Source: Pararhizobium sp. YC-54
Lineage (GTDB): Bacteria; Pseudomonadota; Alphaproteobacteria; Rhizobiales; Rhizobiaceae
Assembly (NCBI RefSeq): GCF_025847205.1
Contig: NZ_JAOYTH010000023.1
Span: forward strand, 1 to 51,957
Length of the DNA: 51,957 nt
Direction of reading: 5' to 3'
The translations under genes and the position numbers were made by a program. Below are positions 1-9,918 of the stretch, in pieces; position 1 is the stretch's first letter; each line of letters starts with the position of its first letter. Below the pieces are notes generated by a model. The model had not been told where the DNA came from and ran no database searches. It saw nothing but the letters and a program-made list of their open reading frames with translations.

Positions 1-449
1 CCAAAGCGTTCCCGCCTGAAACCCCAAATCCGCACCAAACTTTCAGCAAGAAATTTCAGAGCGAGTTCGTCGGTCGCCAGCAGCGCCGCCGCCCTCGTTG
101 GTGAGCGGTTTATAGTCCCGGGCATCGTTCATAGTCAACAGGATTTTTGAAAAAAATGACAGTTTTTTGACAAAGCCCTGCGCCGTAAGGCTTTGCTGCA
201 TTGCGGCAATCGGGATGGTCCTTTGTATAAGCCCGAAAACACAATCCCGCCCTCACTTCTTCACAATTGACGCTCTAATCAGCGCTTCGCACCTTCCGTT
301 TTGGCGGCTCTCCTCGTCTTCATGGGGAGCCCTTAGAGAGTGACGGCCGTTCTGTTTGACTTGGAGGCGTGAAAGATGCACATCTTCGCACAACATACCG
401 AGACCATAATAAGAAACGGCGCGTAATCAGGGACCTCGCTCGAATTGGC
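1..449. other. Intergenic leader ahead of the M23 peptidase gene
   Basis: No protein-coding gene was recognised in the first 375 bases. The stretch around 140-170 is A/T-rich and contains a TTGACA-like hexamer near 167, which could be a -35 element, but no convincing -10 follows at standard spacing. From 363 there is a strong ribosome binding site (GGAGG) that serves a 16-codon leader ORF, listed separately. The left edge of the window may cut an upstream transcription unit that cannot be judged from here. Confidence 0.4.
376..426 (+). CDS. Possible 16-aa leader peptide (uORF)
   Basis: An ATG at 376 follows GGAGG (363-367) at 8-nt spacing, the best ribosome binding site in this stretch. It opens a short frame, MHIFAQHTETIIRNGA, ending in TAA at 424-426, 23 nt before the first ATG of the peptidase frame. 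The alternative GTG at 369, in frame with the peptidase, sits only 1 nt after the GGAGG and is a poor start. The SD therefore seems to load ribosomes on this mini-ORF, possibly to couple or regulate translation of the peptidase. It could also be chance, and no homologue is known to me. Confidence 0.3.
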   Translation: MHIFAQHTETIIRNGA

Positions 450-2417
450 ATGATCACGGACAAGACCATGATGCGGTCGCTCGGCAACGAGCCGCCGATC
501 CTTGCGGATGGACGCAAGGCCCCCGACCGGCGCGAGATTTCGCTGCGCTGGCTTTCGGGCACGTTCCTGACAGGTATTACCTCCAGCCTTTTGATGGGTG
601 TGGCACTGTTTGCAGCCCTTGACGGACGCCAGCAGCTGGCCATCCCCGCCGAAGCCTATGCCGCAATGGACCCGTCCGCCCGCGGTTCGCAGCCGACCGC
701 AGCCGCCAAGCGCGGCGACCGCATCTTGAGCCCCAGCATCGTTGCCAAGCCGGCCGACCGTACCATCATGGAAGTCTCCACCATGACCCATGACGGCGAG
801 AAGGAAGTGGTTCGCCGCCAGCCTTTTGCGCATGTGAAGATGACGCTGGCCGCCAACCACCAGCCGGCGGAAAAATACCCCTCCTTCGATCCGCTGGCGA
901 TCTTTTCCAGCGAAGAGGCCGACGCTGCCCCGCCAGTCAGCCGCACCGGCACGCTCTACGGCTCGGACGTCGAATCCGAAGTGGCGCTGAAGACGGTGGA
1001 TTTCCCGCTCAAGGGATCGACCCTGAAATTCGCGCCCTCGATGTCGATGGATGAAGTCGAGGAGAATGTCCGCACCAACGGCTCGGTGTTGACCGACGGC
1101 AACACTCAGCTTGCCTCGCTGTTTTATGTCGATCCGCGCCGCTTTGCCTCCGATGCCTCCGATCTCGACCTGATCCAGGGCCTGTCGGCCCGGGTGGTCG
1201 AGGAGAACATGACGGTCTCGGCCTTCGAGACGATCACCGACCAGACAACCGAATATGCCGACGACGTCATCCCTGTTCGCCGGGCAACGCCGATCGCTGC
1301 CGTTCTGATCAATGCCGGTTACGGAAAGGCCCAGGCCGAGGATCTCGCCGGTTATCTGCGGCCGGCACTCGACGCGACGGACCTGCAGGAAGGCGACGTG
1401 CTTCGCATCGGCATCATCCAGAAGGGCGAGAACGAAGAGGCCAAGGTCGTGCGCGCCACCGTCTATTCGCGCGGCGCCCATGTCTTCACCATGGCGCTGG
1501 ACGACAAGGGCAATTTCGTCAAGGCTTACGAGCCGCCGCCGCTGGCAGCCGTTGCCAGCGCCTTTGACGACAATGGAACCCCCGTGATCAACGCCGGCCG
1601 CGACCTGCCGCGCGTCTATGATGGCGTCTATCGCGCTGCCCTCTCCTATGGCATGAATTCGACGATGATTGCCCAGATCATCAAGCTTTTGGCCAGCAAT
1701 GTCGATTTCCAGGCGCAGTTGAAGCCGACCGACCGTCTGGAAGCGTTCTTCTCGGTCGCCGACGACAGCGGCAAGGCGACGGACGACAGCGAACTGCTCT
1801 ACGTCAATGCCAAGTTCGGCGATGCGGAGACACGTTTCTACCGGTTCCAGGATCCGGACGACAATTCGGTCGACTATTACAACGAGCAGGGCAAGAGCAT
1901 TCGCCAGTTCCTGCTGCGCAACCCGGTCCCGAACGGCACGTTCCGCTCCGGCTTCGGCATGCGCCGCCATCCGATCCTCGGCTTTTCGCGCATGCATACC
2001 GGTGTCGACTGGGCAGCCCCGCGCGGCACGCCGATCATCGCTGCCGGCAACGGCGTCGTCGAAAAGGCCGGCTGGGATTCCGGCGGCTATGGCAACCAGA
2101 CGCTGATCCGCCATGCCAACGGCTATGTCTCGTCCTACAATCACCAGAGCGCGATTGCCAAGAATGTCAGTGCCGGCTTGAAAGTCGTCCAGGGCCAGGT
2201 GATCGGCTGGGTCGGCACCACCGGCCTGTCGACCGGCCCGCATCTGCACTACGAGCTGATCGTCAACGGCAACCGCGTCGATCCCTTGCGCATTCGCCTG
2301 CCCGGCGGCAAGTCGCTCGACGGCCAGGCCTTGGCCCAGTTCGAAAAGGAACGCGGCCGCATCGACGAATTGCTGGCGAAGGACAATGGCAGCGCCGAAG
2401 TGGCAGCGGCGCAGTAG
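450..2417 (+). CDS. M23 family (LytM-type) cell-wall endopeptidase
   Basis: A membrane-anchored peptidoglycan hydrolase or hydrolase-activator-like protein. With an ATG at 450 it is 655 residues. A single transmembrane segment lies near residues 37-58 after a basic cytoplasmic tail, followed by a long periplasmic part. The LytM/M23 domain sits near the C terminus, with the Zn-ligand motifs HTGVD (around 2000) and HLH (around 2250), and a typical 'GYGNQTLIRHANG' strand. Family members cleave peptide crosslinks or act as EnvC-like activators during division. Both metal motifs are intact, so this one is probably catalytic. The start is uncertain: GTG 369, ATG 450 and ATG 468 or 471 are in frame, and none has a good SD. 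It stands alone, transcribed towards the Ohr-like gene. Confidence 0.85.
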   Translation: MITDKTMMRSLGNEPPILADGRKAPDRREISLRWLSGTFLTGITSSLLMGVALFAALDGRQQLAIPAEAYAAMDPSARGSQPTAAAKRGDRILSPSIVAKPADRTIMEVSTMTHDGEKEVVRRQPFAHVKMTLAANHQPAEKYPSFDPLAIFSSEEADAAPPVSRTGTLYGSDVESEVALKTVDFPLKGSTLKFAPSMSMDEVEENVRTNGSVLTDGNTQLASLFYVDPRRFASDASDLDLIQGLSARVVEENMTVSAFETITDQTTEYADDVIPVRRATPIAAVLINAGYGKAQAEDLAGYLRPALDATDLQEGDVLRIGIIQKGENEEAKVVRATVYSRGAHVFTMALDDKGNFVKAYEPPPLAAVASAFDDNGTPVINAGRDLPRVYDGVYRAALSYGMNSTMIAQIIKLLASNVDFQAQLKPTDRLEAFFSVADDSGKATDDSELLYVNAKFGDAETRFYRFQDPDDNSVDYYNEQGKSIRQFLLRNPVPNGTFRSGFGMRRHPILGFSRMHTGVDWAAPRGTPIIAAGNGVVEKAGWDSGGYGNQTLIRHANGYVSSYNHQSAIAKNVSAGLKVVQGQVIGWVGTTGLSTGPHLHYELIVNGNRVDPLRIRLPGGKSLDGQALAQFEKERGRIDELLAKDNGSAEVAAAQ

Positions 2418-2735
2418 CCCGCTTCTCTTGCGCTTCGCGCCCCCTCATCCGCCCTTCGGGCACCTCCCCGCTGGCACGTGCCCAACGCCACCCTGTCTCG
2501 CCGCCTCAGCCTAGCGGCACAGCTTCGAGTGCCGCATGCTCTTGCGCAGCCGTTAGCCCGAAGACTGGCCCCTAGCATTAGTTGACGCTTAAATTACCAG
2601 GGCGTATTTTGTCACCGCGGTCGCGAACGTACCTGCTTCTTCCTCCGCAGACACGAATTACCTGCTTTTCCACGATAGACAGCGCGGCGAGCCCGTTCAT
2701 CGGCATGATGGAACGGTAACAGAAAGGATTTCGTT
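2418..2735. other. Intergenic region between peptidase and ohr-like gene
   Basis: 318 bp without a recognisable gene. The left third holds a truncated palindromic repeat (listed separately). The right part should hold the promoter of the Ohr-like gene. AAAGGA at about 2724 serves its start at 2736. I do not see a clear OhrR-type AT-rich palindrome, and no ohrR lies nearby. Confidence 0.4.
2438..2480. repeat. Truncated RIME-like palindromic repeat
   Basis: The run CCCCTCATCCGCCC-TTCGGGCACC matches one arm of the fuller elements at 6239, 15865 and 17290, but the remainder is degenerate. This looks like a half-copy or decayed copy of the same intergenic repeat family. Confidence 0.5.
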
Positions 2736-3131
2736 ATGACTGCGAAAGTTCTCTTCACTGGCAAGACTCACAATACTAGCGGTCGCGATGGCGGAGCACA
2801 CAGCAGCGACGGCCAGCTGGACATCAAGATGAAGCAGCCGCACCCAGCAGCCGAAAACCTATTCGGTGCCGCCTGGTCGGCCTGCTACATGGGAGCGATC
2901 GAAGTCGCCGCTTCCCAGAGACACATCAAGCTTCCGGCGGCGACCGCCGTCGATGCTGAGATTGATCTGAACTCAGACGAGGGATCCTACTTCCTGCGGG
3001 CGCGCCTCAACGTCAGCGTACCGGGCGTCGACCCTGCGGTTGCGCGTGAACTGCTCGATGCGGCACACAGCATTTGCCCGTACTCCAAAGCGACGCACGG
3101 CAACATCAACGTTGAGACCAACCTCGTCTGA
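2736..3131 (+). CDS. Ohr/OsmC family organic hydroperoxide reductase
   Basis: 131 residues. Ohr proteins are cytoplasmic thiol peroxidases that reduce organic hydroperoxides through two cysteines. Both are present, in typical surroundings: 'SACYMGA' near residue 50 and 'CPYSKATHGNI' near residue 113. The N terminus has the family's 'SGRDGGAHSSDGQLDIKM' strand. The protein is slightly shorter than classical Ohr (about 140) because the loop before 'ENLFGAAWSACY' is reduced. The usual divergent MarR-type ohrR is not adjacent, so control must come from elsewhere. The start is supported by AAAGGA upstream. Assignment to Ohr rather than generic OsmC rests on the GNI-type C terminus. Confidence 0.85.
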   Translation: MTAKVLFTGKTHNTSGRDGGAHSSDGQLDIKMKQPHPAAENLFGAAWSACYMGAIEVAASQRHIKLPAATAVDAEIDLNSDEGSYFLRARLNVSVPGVDPAVARELLDAAHSICPYSKATHGNINVETNLV

Positions 3132-3304
3132 ACGGGATTGGTTTCTTTCCGCTGCGAACGGACAGACCCAACTGTCCGCGGATGGAATCTGCGAGCACAA
3201 GGCAAGACGTGCATGCGAATTTGCCGGTGACAGCCGATCCGGATGACACTCCCGGGTCGTGGTTCACACCACCCAACCCGAATTGCCGCCATCTGCCTCC
3301 AAAA

Positions 3305-3335
3305 GCAAAAAACCTCCCCGGCACGGCCGGAGAGG
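3305..3335 (-). terminator. Rho-independent terminator of clpB
   Basis: On the minus strand, just after the clpB stop, a 10-bp GC-rich stem (arms 3326-3335 and 3313-3322) with a 3-nt loop is followed by a run of six T (3307-3312). This is a textbook intrinsic terminator. Confidence 0.85.
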
Positions 3336-3358
3336 GTCTCTTCGCAATGGTTATGCTA

Positions 3359-5965
<2,607 letters not shown>

Positions 5966-6017
5966 GCATCTACCTCCGGTAATCGGTCAGCCCAGTCCTG
6001 GCACTGCCGACAGTTGG

Positions 6018-6041
6018 AATAAGGCTCCCTGAAAAGGCAAG
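6018..6041 (-). promoter_or_regulatory. RpoH-like promoter candidate for clpB
   Basis: Reading the minus strand, CTTGCC (6041-6036) is followed 11 nt later by CCTTATT (6024-6018). This resembles the CTTG / CC-T-A-T arrangement of sigma-32 promoters, as expected for clpB, a known heat-shock gene. The match is imperfect. Confidence 0.35.
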
Positions 6042-6238
6042 CCCGTCATCGGCCGGCACCCCGCATTGCACGGGAACGGCCGTCTGGAGTGAATATGGGG
6101 CCGGGATTTTCGAAATTAAAGAGCCTCAAACGGCCCTGTTTGCCGATTTCGCCAAAGGCCTCACCGCACCGCTATCCGCGCCCAGTTCTTGACGCTTTCA
6201 AGCTGATGCGCACATGCCCGGGATTATCTCGCCGGGCT

Positions 6239-6353
6239 GCCCCTCACCCTAACCCTCTCCCCGCAAGCGGGGAGAGGGGATGACGGAGTTCGCCGCTGGT
6301 CCCTTCTCCCCGTCAAACGGGGAGAAGGTGCCCGACAGGGCGGATGAGGGGCC
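6239..6353. repeat. RIME-like rhizobial intergenic palindromic element, copy A
   Basis: About 115 bp made of two large hairpins. The first has arms CTCTCCCCGC / GCGGGGAGAG, the second CTTCTCCCCGT / ACGGGGAGAAG. The ends GCCCCTCACCC and GGATGAGGGGC form an outer imperfect inverted repeat. The same element occurs in opposite orientation at 15865-15978. It fits the rhizobium-specific intergenic mosaic element (RIME) description. This assignment is from memory of that family. Confidence 0.75.
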
Positions 6354-6423
6354 ATTGTCGTCGACGTTTTGGGCCGGAGAACCGTGGAAATCCTCTGGTC
6401 GTGTTTCACATCAGACCAGCCCA

Positions 6424-6456
6424 ACAAAAAACCCGGCCGCAAAAAGCGAACCGGGT
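6424..6456 (-). terminator. Terminator of the DUF4167 gene
   Basis: On the minus strand the arms ACCCGG (6456-6451) and CCGGGT (6436-6431), with extra pairing inside the loop, are followed by a T run (6430-6426). It lies 50 bp downstream of the DUF4167 stop. Confidence 0.75.
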
Positions 6457-6505
6457 CCTTCAAACACAATCCTGCAATGGCCGCCTATCGGCAACCTTTC
6501 GCGAT

Positions 6506-7357
6506 CTATTCCGTCACGACGGGCTCAAGGGCCGGCGCATCGCCACCCTTTTCGCCATCGGCTCCTGCCTCTGCGGCGGCTTCGTCACCACCGGCTTCAC
6601 CGCGGCGCGGCTGGCGGCGGGGACGCGGAGCCGTGCGGCGGCGCGTCGGAGCGCGGCCGGTCGGAGCCTCTTCTTCCAGCGAAACCTCGACTGGCGTGCC
6701 TTCGATCACCGGCTGCGGGCCGGAACCGTCGATGACGGGCTGCGGAGCAAGGTCAAGACGCGCCGGTGCCGGCTCGGAGCGTGGCTGTTCGACGCGGGGC
6801 TGTTCAGGGCGTGGCTGACGCTGGCGGTCCTGCTGGCGCTGGCGATCCTGCCGCGGACGCTCCTGGTCGGGCTGGCGCTGGCGGTCCTGCTGTTCCGGCT
6901 GGCGCTGCTGACGCTCCTGCTCGGGCTGCTGGTCCTGGCCGGCGGCATTCTCGTCGCTGTCGCTCGTATCCATATCGTCGTCGCGCTCGTTGCCGTCGCG
7001 ATCGAGAAAATCGTTGCGATCGTTGTAGTCGCTGCGATCGTCGCGCTGGAAACGTTCCTGCATCTGCGCCTGGGCGGCTGCAATGATGCGGTTGTAATGC
7101 TCGGCGTGCTGCAGATAGTTTTCAGCCACGACGCGGTCGCCGGAGCTCTGCGCGTCGCGCGCGAGCGTCGAGTATTTCTCGGCAATGTGCTGGGCGGTAC
7201 CGCGAATTTTCACGTCCGGGCCGGAGCTGTCATAGGTCCGGGTGAGCGGGTTGGAGCCCTTCCGGTTATGATTGCTGTTACCGCCGCCGCCGCCATTGTT
7301 GCTGCTGGTATTATTATTACGCCCACGGCCGCGCTTGTTCTGCTGTCCTGGCCTCAT
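6506..7357 (-). CDS. DUF4167 domain protein with Gln/Arg-rich low-complexity tail
   Basis: 283 residues. The conserved DUF4167 segment is at the N terminus (about 35-105), containing 'GTAQHIAEKYSTLARDA' and 'YLQHAEHYNRII'. It is preceded by an Asn/Gly-rich basic tract. The rest is low complexity: an acidic Asp/Arg stretch (around 105-135), then Gln/Arg/Pro repeats of the type QxRQRQxDR (about 145-200), then an Ala/Arg-rich end. DUF4167 is widespread in alphaproteobacteria, with no firmly assigned function known to me. The basic, disordered composition is compatible with nucleic-acid binding, but that is inference. The position between clpB and prmC/prfA is the usual one in rhizobia. Confidence 0.85.
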   Translation of the reverse strand: MRPGQQNKRGRGRNNNTSSNNGGGGGNSNHNRKGSNPLTRTYDSSGPDVKIRGTAQHIAEKYSTLARDAQSSGDRVVAENYLQHAEHYNRIIAAAQAQMQERFQRDDRSDYNDRNDFLDRDGNERDDDMDTSDSDENAAGQDQQPEQERQQRQPEQQDRQRQPDQERPRQDRQRQQDRQRQPRPEQPRVEQPRSEPAPARLDLAPQPVIDGSGPQPVIEGTPVEVSLEEEAPTGRAPTRRRTAPRPRRQPRRGEAGGDEAAAEAGADGEKGGDAPALEPVVTE

Positions 7358-7711
7358 CGTTCACTCACCTGGATTCTCTTTGATATTGATGATCTTGTGG
7401 CTTCGCCGCTGGCCGGACATTCCGTTTTAACGGAACCCGGATCAGGCAGACACGCGCCGCGACCCAACCGCCTCATGACGGTACCGTCGCTGGTTAAAGT
7501 CAAATTAACAGGTACCCGCACCAGGCACTGTCCAACCTTAGCAACTCTTTTGTGAGAGCAATTCTGCGGCAAGATCTGACCGGAACGAATCTTTGGTACG
7601 TGACCTTCTGCCCAGTGCGTAAGCGGCAACCTAGCCCGCTTCCCATGTGATTCCAAGCCTTTTCTTCACGCATTCGAAAAGAACAGCCTAATATCCGCCT
7701 GTTTGCAGGGC
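7358..7711. other. Intergenic region upstream of DUF4167 gene
   Basis: 354 bp between the prmC stop and the DUF4167 start, both on the minus strand. It presumably contains the DUF4167 promoter. A hairpin (AGAGCCC-TGA-AGGGCTCT, about 7711-7728) overlaps the prmC stop codon but lacks a T run. No gene or repeat was recognised otherwise. Confidence 0.4.
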
Positions 7712-8593
7712 TTAGAGCCCTGAAGGGCTCTGGTTGCCAAACGAGAACAGAATGGCGCGGTCATTTCCGCCAAGGTCCTTCACCCGGTCCAGCACGCAAA
7801 ACCCCTCGTCTTCGAAAAGTTGCCCGACCACCTGCAGCTGGTCGTAACCGATTTCGACACCGACGATGCCGCCATCGGCAAGATGGGCTGCTGCATGCGC
7901 AGCGATGGTGCGGTAGGCGTCCAGTCCGTCGGCGCCCCCGTCCAGCGCCAATGCCGGATCATGATCGCGCACCTCAGGCGCCAGCGACGCCACCACGTCC
8001 GTGCGTATATAGGGTGGATTTGACACGATTATGTCGAACTTGCCGACAATTGCGCCAAACCAGTCGCTTTCTATCGCCGCGAACCGCTCACCAAGCCCGT
8101 TGCGCACGGCATTGGCATGCGCCATCTCGACGGCGCCGGCAGACAGATCGGACCCGACACCGGTTGCCTCCGGCACGGCGCTTAAGAGCGCCAGGCAGAT
8201 CGCCCCGGTGCCGGTGCCCAGATCGATGAGGTGACAGCTTCCCTTCTCCGCAACGAATTTTTGCGCGAAGGGAATGAGCCCCTCGACGATCATCTCCGAA
8301 TCCGGCCGCGGCTCCAGCGTATCTTCCGACATTCCAAGCGTCAGGCCGTAGAATTCGCGTTGACCGAGAATGCGGTGAACCGGCTCGTGCGCTGCCCGCC
8401 GCGCGATCGCTTCGCGAATGCGCAGGGCATCCTTTTCCGAAACGATCTCGCCGCCGCGCGTCATGAACGCCACCGCTGGAAGATCGAGCAGGCCGCAAAT
8501 CAGGACGCGCGCATCCAGTGCCGCCTCGCCGATATGGGCTTTGAGAAACTGTGCCCGTGCCTCGGCAAACAGGCTGTCGAGCGTATCGGTCAT
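7712..8593 (-). CDS. prmC: Release factor glutamine N5-methyltransferase PrmC (HemK)
   Basis: 293 residues. PrmC methylates the glutamine of the GGQ motif in peptide chain release factors, using S-adenosylmethionine, and so raises termination efficiency. Visible motifs are the SAM-binding DLGTGTG (124-130), the substrate-glutamine motif NPPY (192-195) and the N-terminal 'EPRPDSE' segment (94-100). The gene begins within the stop codon of prfA (ATGA overlap at 8590-8593), so the enzyme is translationally coupled to its own substrate RF1. Confidence 0.95.
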   Translation of the reverse strand: MTDTLDSLFAEARAQFLKAHIGEAALDARVLICGLLDLPAVAFMTRGGEIVSEKDALRIREAIARRAAHEPVHRILGQREFYGLTLGMSEDTLEPRPDSEMIVEGLIPFAQKFVAEKGSCHLIDLGTGTGAICLALLSAVPEATGVGSDLSAGAVEMAHANAVRNGLGERFAAIESDWFGAIVGKFDIIVSNPPYIRTDVVASLAPEVRDHDPALALDGGADGLDAYRTIAAHAAAHLADGGIVGVEIGYDQLQVVGQLFEDEGFCVLDRVKDLGGNDRAILFSFGNQSPSGL

Positions 8594-9672
8594 CCCTTGA
8601 TCTCGCCCAGCTGCGCCAGCTGATCGGCCTGGTAGTCGGCCAGAAGCGCATCGACCACCTCGTCGATCTCGCCCATCATCATCCGGTCGATCTTGTAGAG
8701 CGTCAGGTTGATGCGGTGGTCGGTGACGCGCCCCTGCGGAAAATTGTAGGTGCGGATGCGCTCGGAGCGGTCACCCGACCCGACCTGGCTCTTGCGCGAG
8801 GCCGAGCGCTCGCTGTCAGCCTTCTGCCTCTCCATGTCGTAGAGCCGCGAGCGCAGCACCTGCATCGCTTTGGCGCGGTTCTGGTGCTGCGATTTTTCCG
8901 ACGACGTGACGACGATGCCGGACGGCATATGGGTGATGCGCACCGCCGAGTCGGTCGTGTTGACGTGCTGGCCGCCGGCACCCGACGAGCGCATCGTATC
9001 GATGCGGATGTCCTCGTTGCGGATCTCGATATCGATGTCTTCCGCCTCCGGCAGAACGGCAACGGTTGCCGCCGAGGTATGAATGCGGCCTTGCGTTTCC
9101 GTGTCGGGAACGCGCTGCACCCGGTGCACGCCCGATTCGAATTTCAGCTTGGAAAACACCCCGCGGCCAGTCACCGTCGCAATGATTTCCTTGAAGCCGC
9201 CGGCATCGCCGTCGCTGGCCGACAGTACCTCGACCTTCCAGCCCTTGCCCGCCGCATAGCGCTCGTACATCCGGAAGAGATCGCCGGCGAAAAGGGCTGC
9301 CTCGGAGCCGCCGGTGCCGGCGCGGATTTCAAGGATGGCGCTCTTCTCATCGGCCGCATCCTTCGGCAGAAGCAGGATCTGCATCTCCTGTTCCAGCTTT
9401 TCGATGCGCTCCTCGATCTCCGGCTTTTCCATTTCGGCCAGATCCCGCATCTCGCGGTCGGTATCCCTGGCGGTCAAAAGTATGTTGACGTCGGCAAGCT
9501 CGGCTTGCGCCTTCTCGTACAGCCTGATCTTCGTCACCACCGGCTGCAGCTCGGAATATTCCGACGCCAGCTTCACATAGACATCCGCCGCCGGCCCCTC
9601 GGCCATGCGCGCCTCGATCTCGGAAAACCGGCGCTCCAGCTCGCGCATCTTTTCAACAGGTAAGGTTGCCAA
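8590..9672 (-). CDS. prfA: Peptide chain release factor 1
   Basis: 360 residues, normal length for RF1. RF1 recognises UAA and UAG on the ribosome and triggers peptide release. The codon-recognition tripeptide is PxT type (PDT, 189-191), which separates it from RF2 (SPF). The catalytic GGQ is at 233-235 in '[17 protein letters not shown]', and its glutamine is the PrmC substrate. The stop overlaps the prmC start by 4 nt. The order ptsP-prfA-prmC on one strand suggests a common transcription unit, though the 246-bp gap to ptsP holds a repeat element. Confidence 0.97.
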   Translation of the reverse strand: MATLPVEKMRELERRFSEIEARMAEGPAADVYVKLASEYSELQPVVTKIRLYEKAQAELADVNILLTARDTDREMRDLAEMEKPEIEERIEKLEQEMQILLLPKDAADEKSAILEIRAGTGGSEAALFAGDLFRMYERYAAGKGWKVEVLSASDGDAGGFKEIIATVTGRGVFSKLKFESGVHRVQRVPDTETQGRIHTSAATVAVLPEAEDIDIEIRNEDIRIDTMRSSGAGGQHVNTTDSAVRITHMPSGIVVTSSEKSQHQNRAKAMQVLRSRLYDMERQKADSERSASRKSQVGSGDRSERIRTYNFPQGRVTDHRINLTLYKIDRMMMGEIDEVVDALLADYQADQLAQLGEIKG

Positions 9673-9735
9673 TGTGTACTCCGTGAGGACTTACCGCTTC
9701 GCGCGTCCGTCCGTTATTCTATCCGAAATTGGGGA

Positions 9736-9892
9736 GGCTTACCCCCTCTGTCACTAACGTGACATCTCCCCCTCAAGGGGGGAGATCATTCTTTTCCCTT
9801 ATCTACAACAAAGTCAGGGGTGCACAATCGTTACGGCCAATCTCCCCCCTTGAGGGGGAGATGTCGGCGTCGCCGACAGAGGGGGGTAAGCC
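9736..9892. repeat. Nested inverted-repeat element (second palindromic family)
   Basis: Outer arms GGCTTACCCCCTCTGTC (9736-9752) and GACAGAGGGGGGTAAGCC (9875-9892) are almost perfect inverted repeats. Inside them are two more hairpins, ATCTCCCCCTC/AAGGGGGGAGAT and ATCTCCCCCCTTGAGGGGGAGAT, separated by about 50 bp of unique sequence. This fits a rhizobial intergenic mosaic repeat different from the 6239/15865 family, possibly a pair of elements in opposite orientation. It occupies most of the ptsP-prfA gap. Confidence 0.7.
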
Positions 9893-9918
9893 AGCCACAA
9901 ACTCCAGCGCCATTGCCG

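Larger units (their letters stand above)
5966..6505. other. clpB upstream / DUF4167 downstream intergenic region
   Basis: 540 bp between two minus-strand genes. It holds the clpB promoter candidate, a complete RIME-like repeat (6239-6353) and the terminator of the DUF4167 gene (6424-6456). Short frames here are not convincing: they run through the repeat and lack ribosome binding sites. Confidence 0.6.

Noticed and set aside
333..2249. 638-codon ORF on the minus strand opposite the M23 peptidase
   Set aside because: The complementary strand codes for a complete M23 protein with intact motifs. The minus frame has no domain and composition typical of antisense shadows in GC3-rich genes.
6480..7560. 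403-codon plus-strand ORF over the DUF4167 gene
   Set aside because: Shadow of the DUF4167 gene; the hydrophobic runs come from translating the complementary Gln/Arg repeats.
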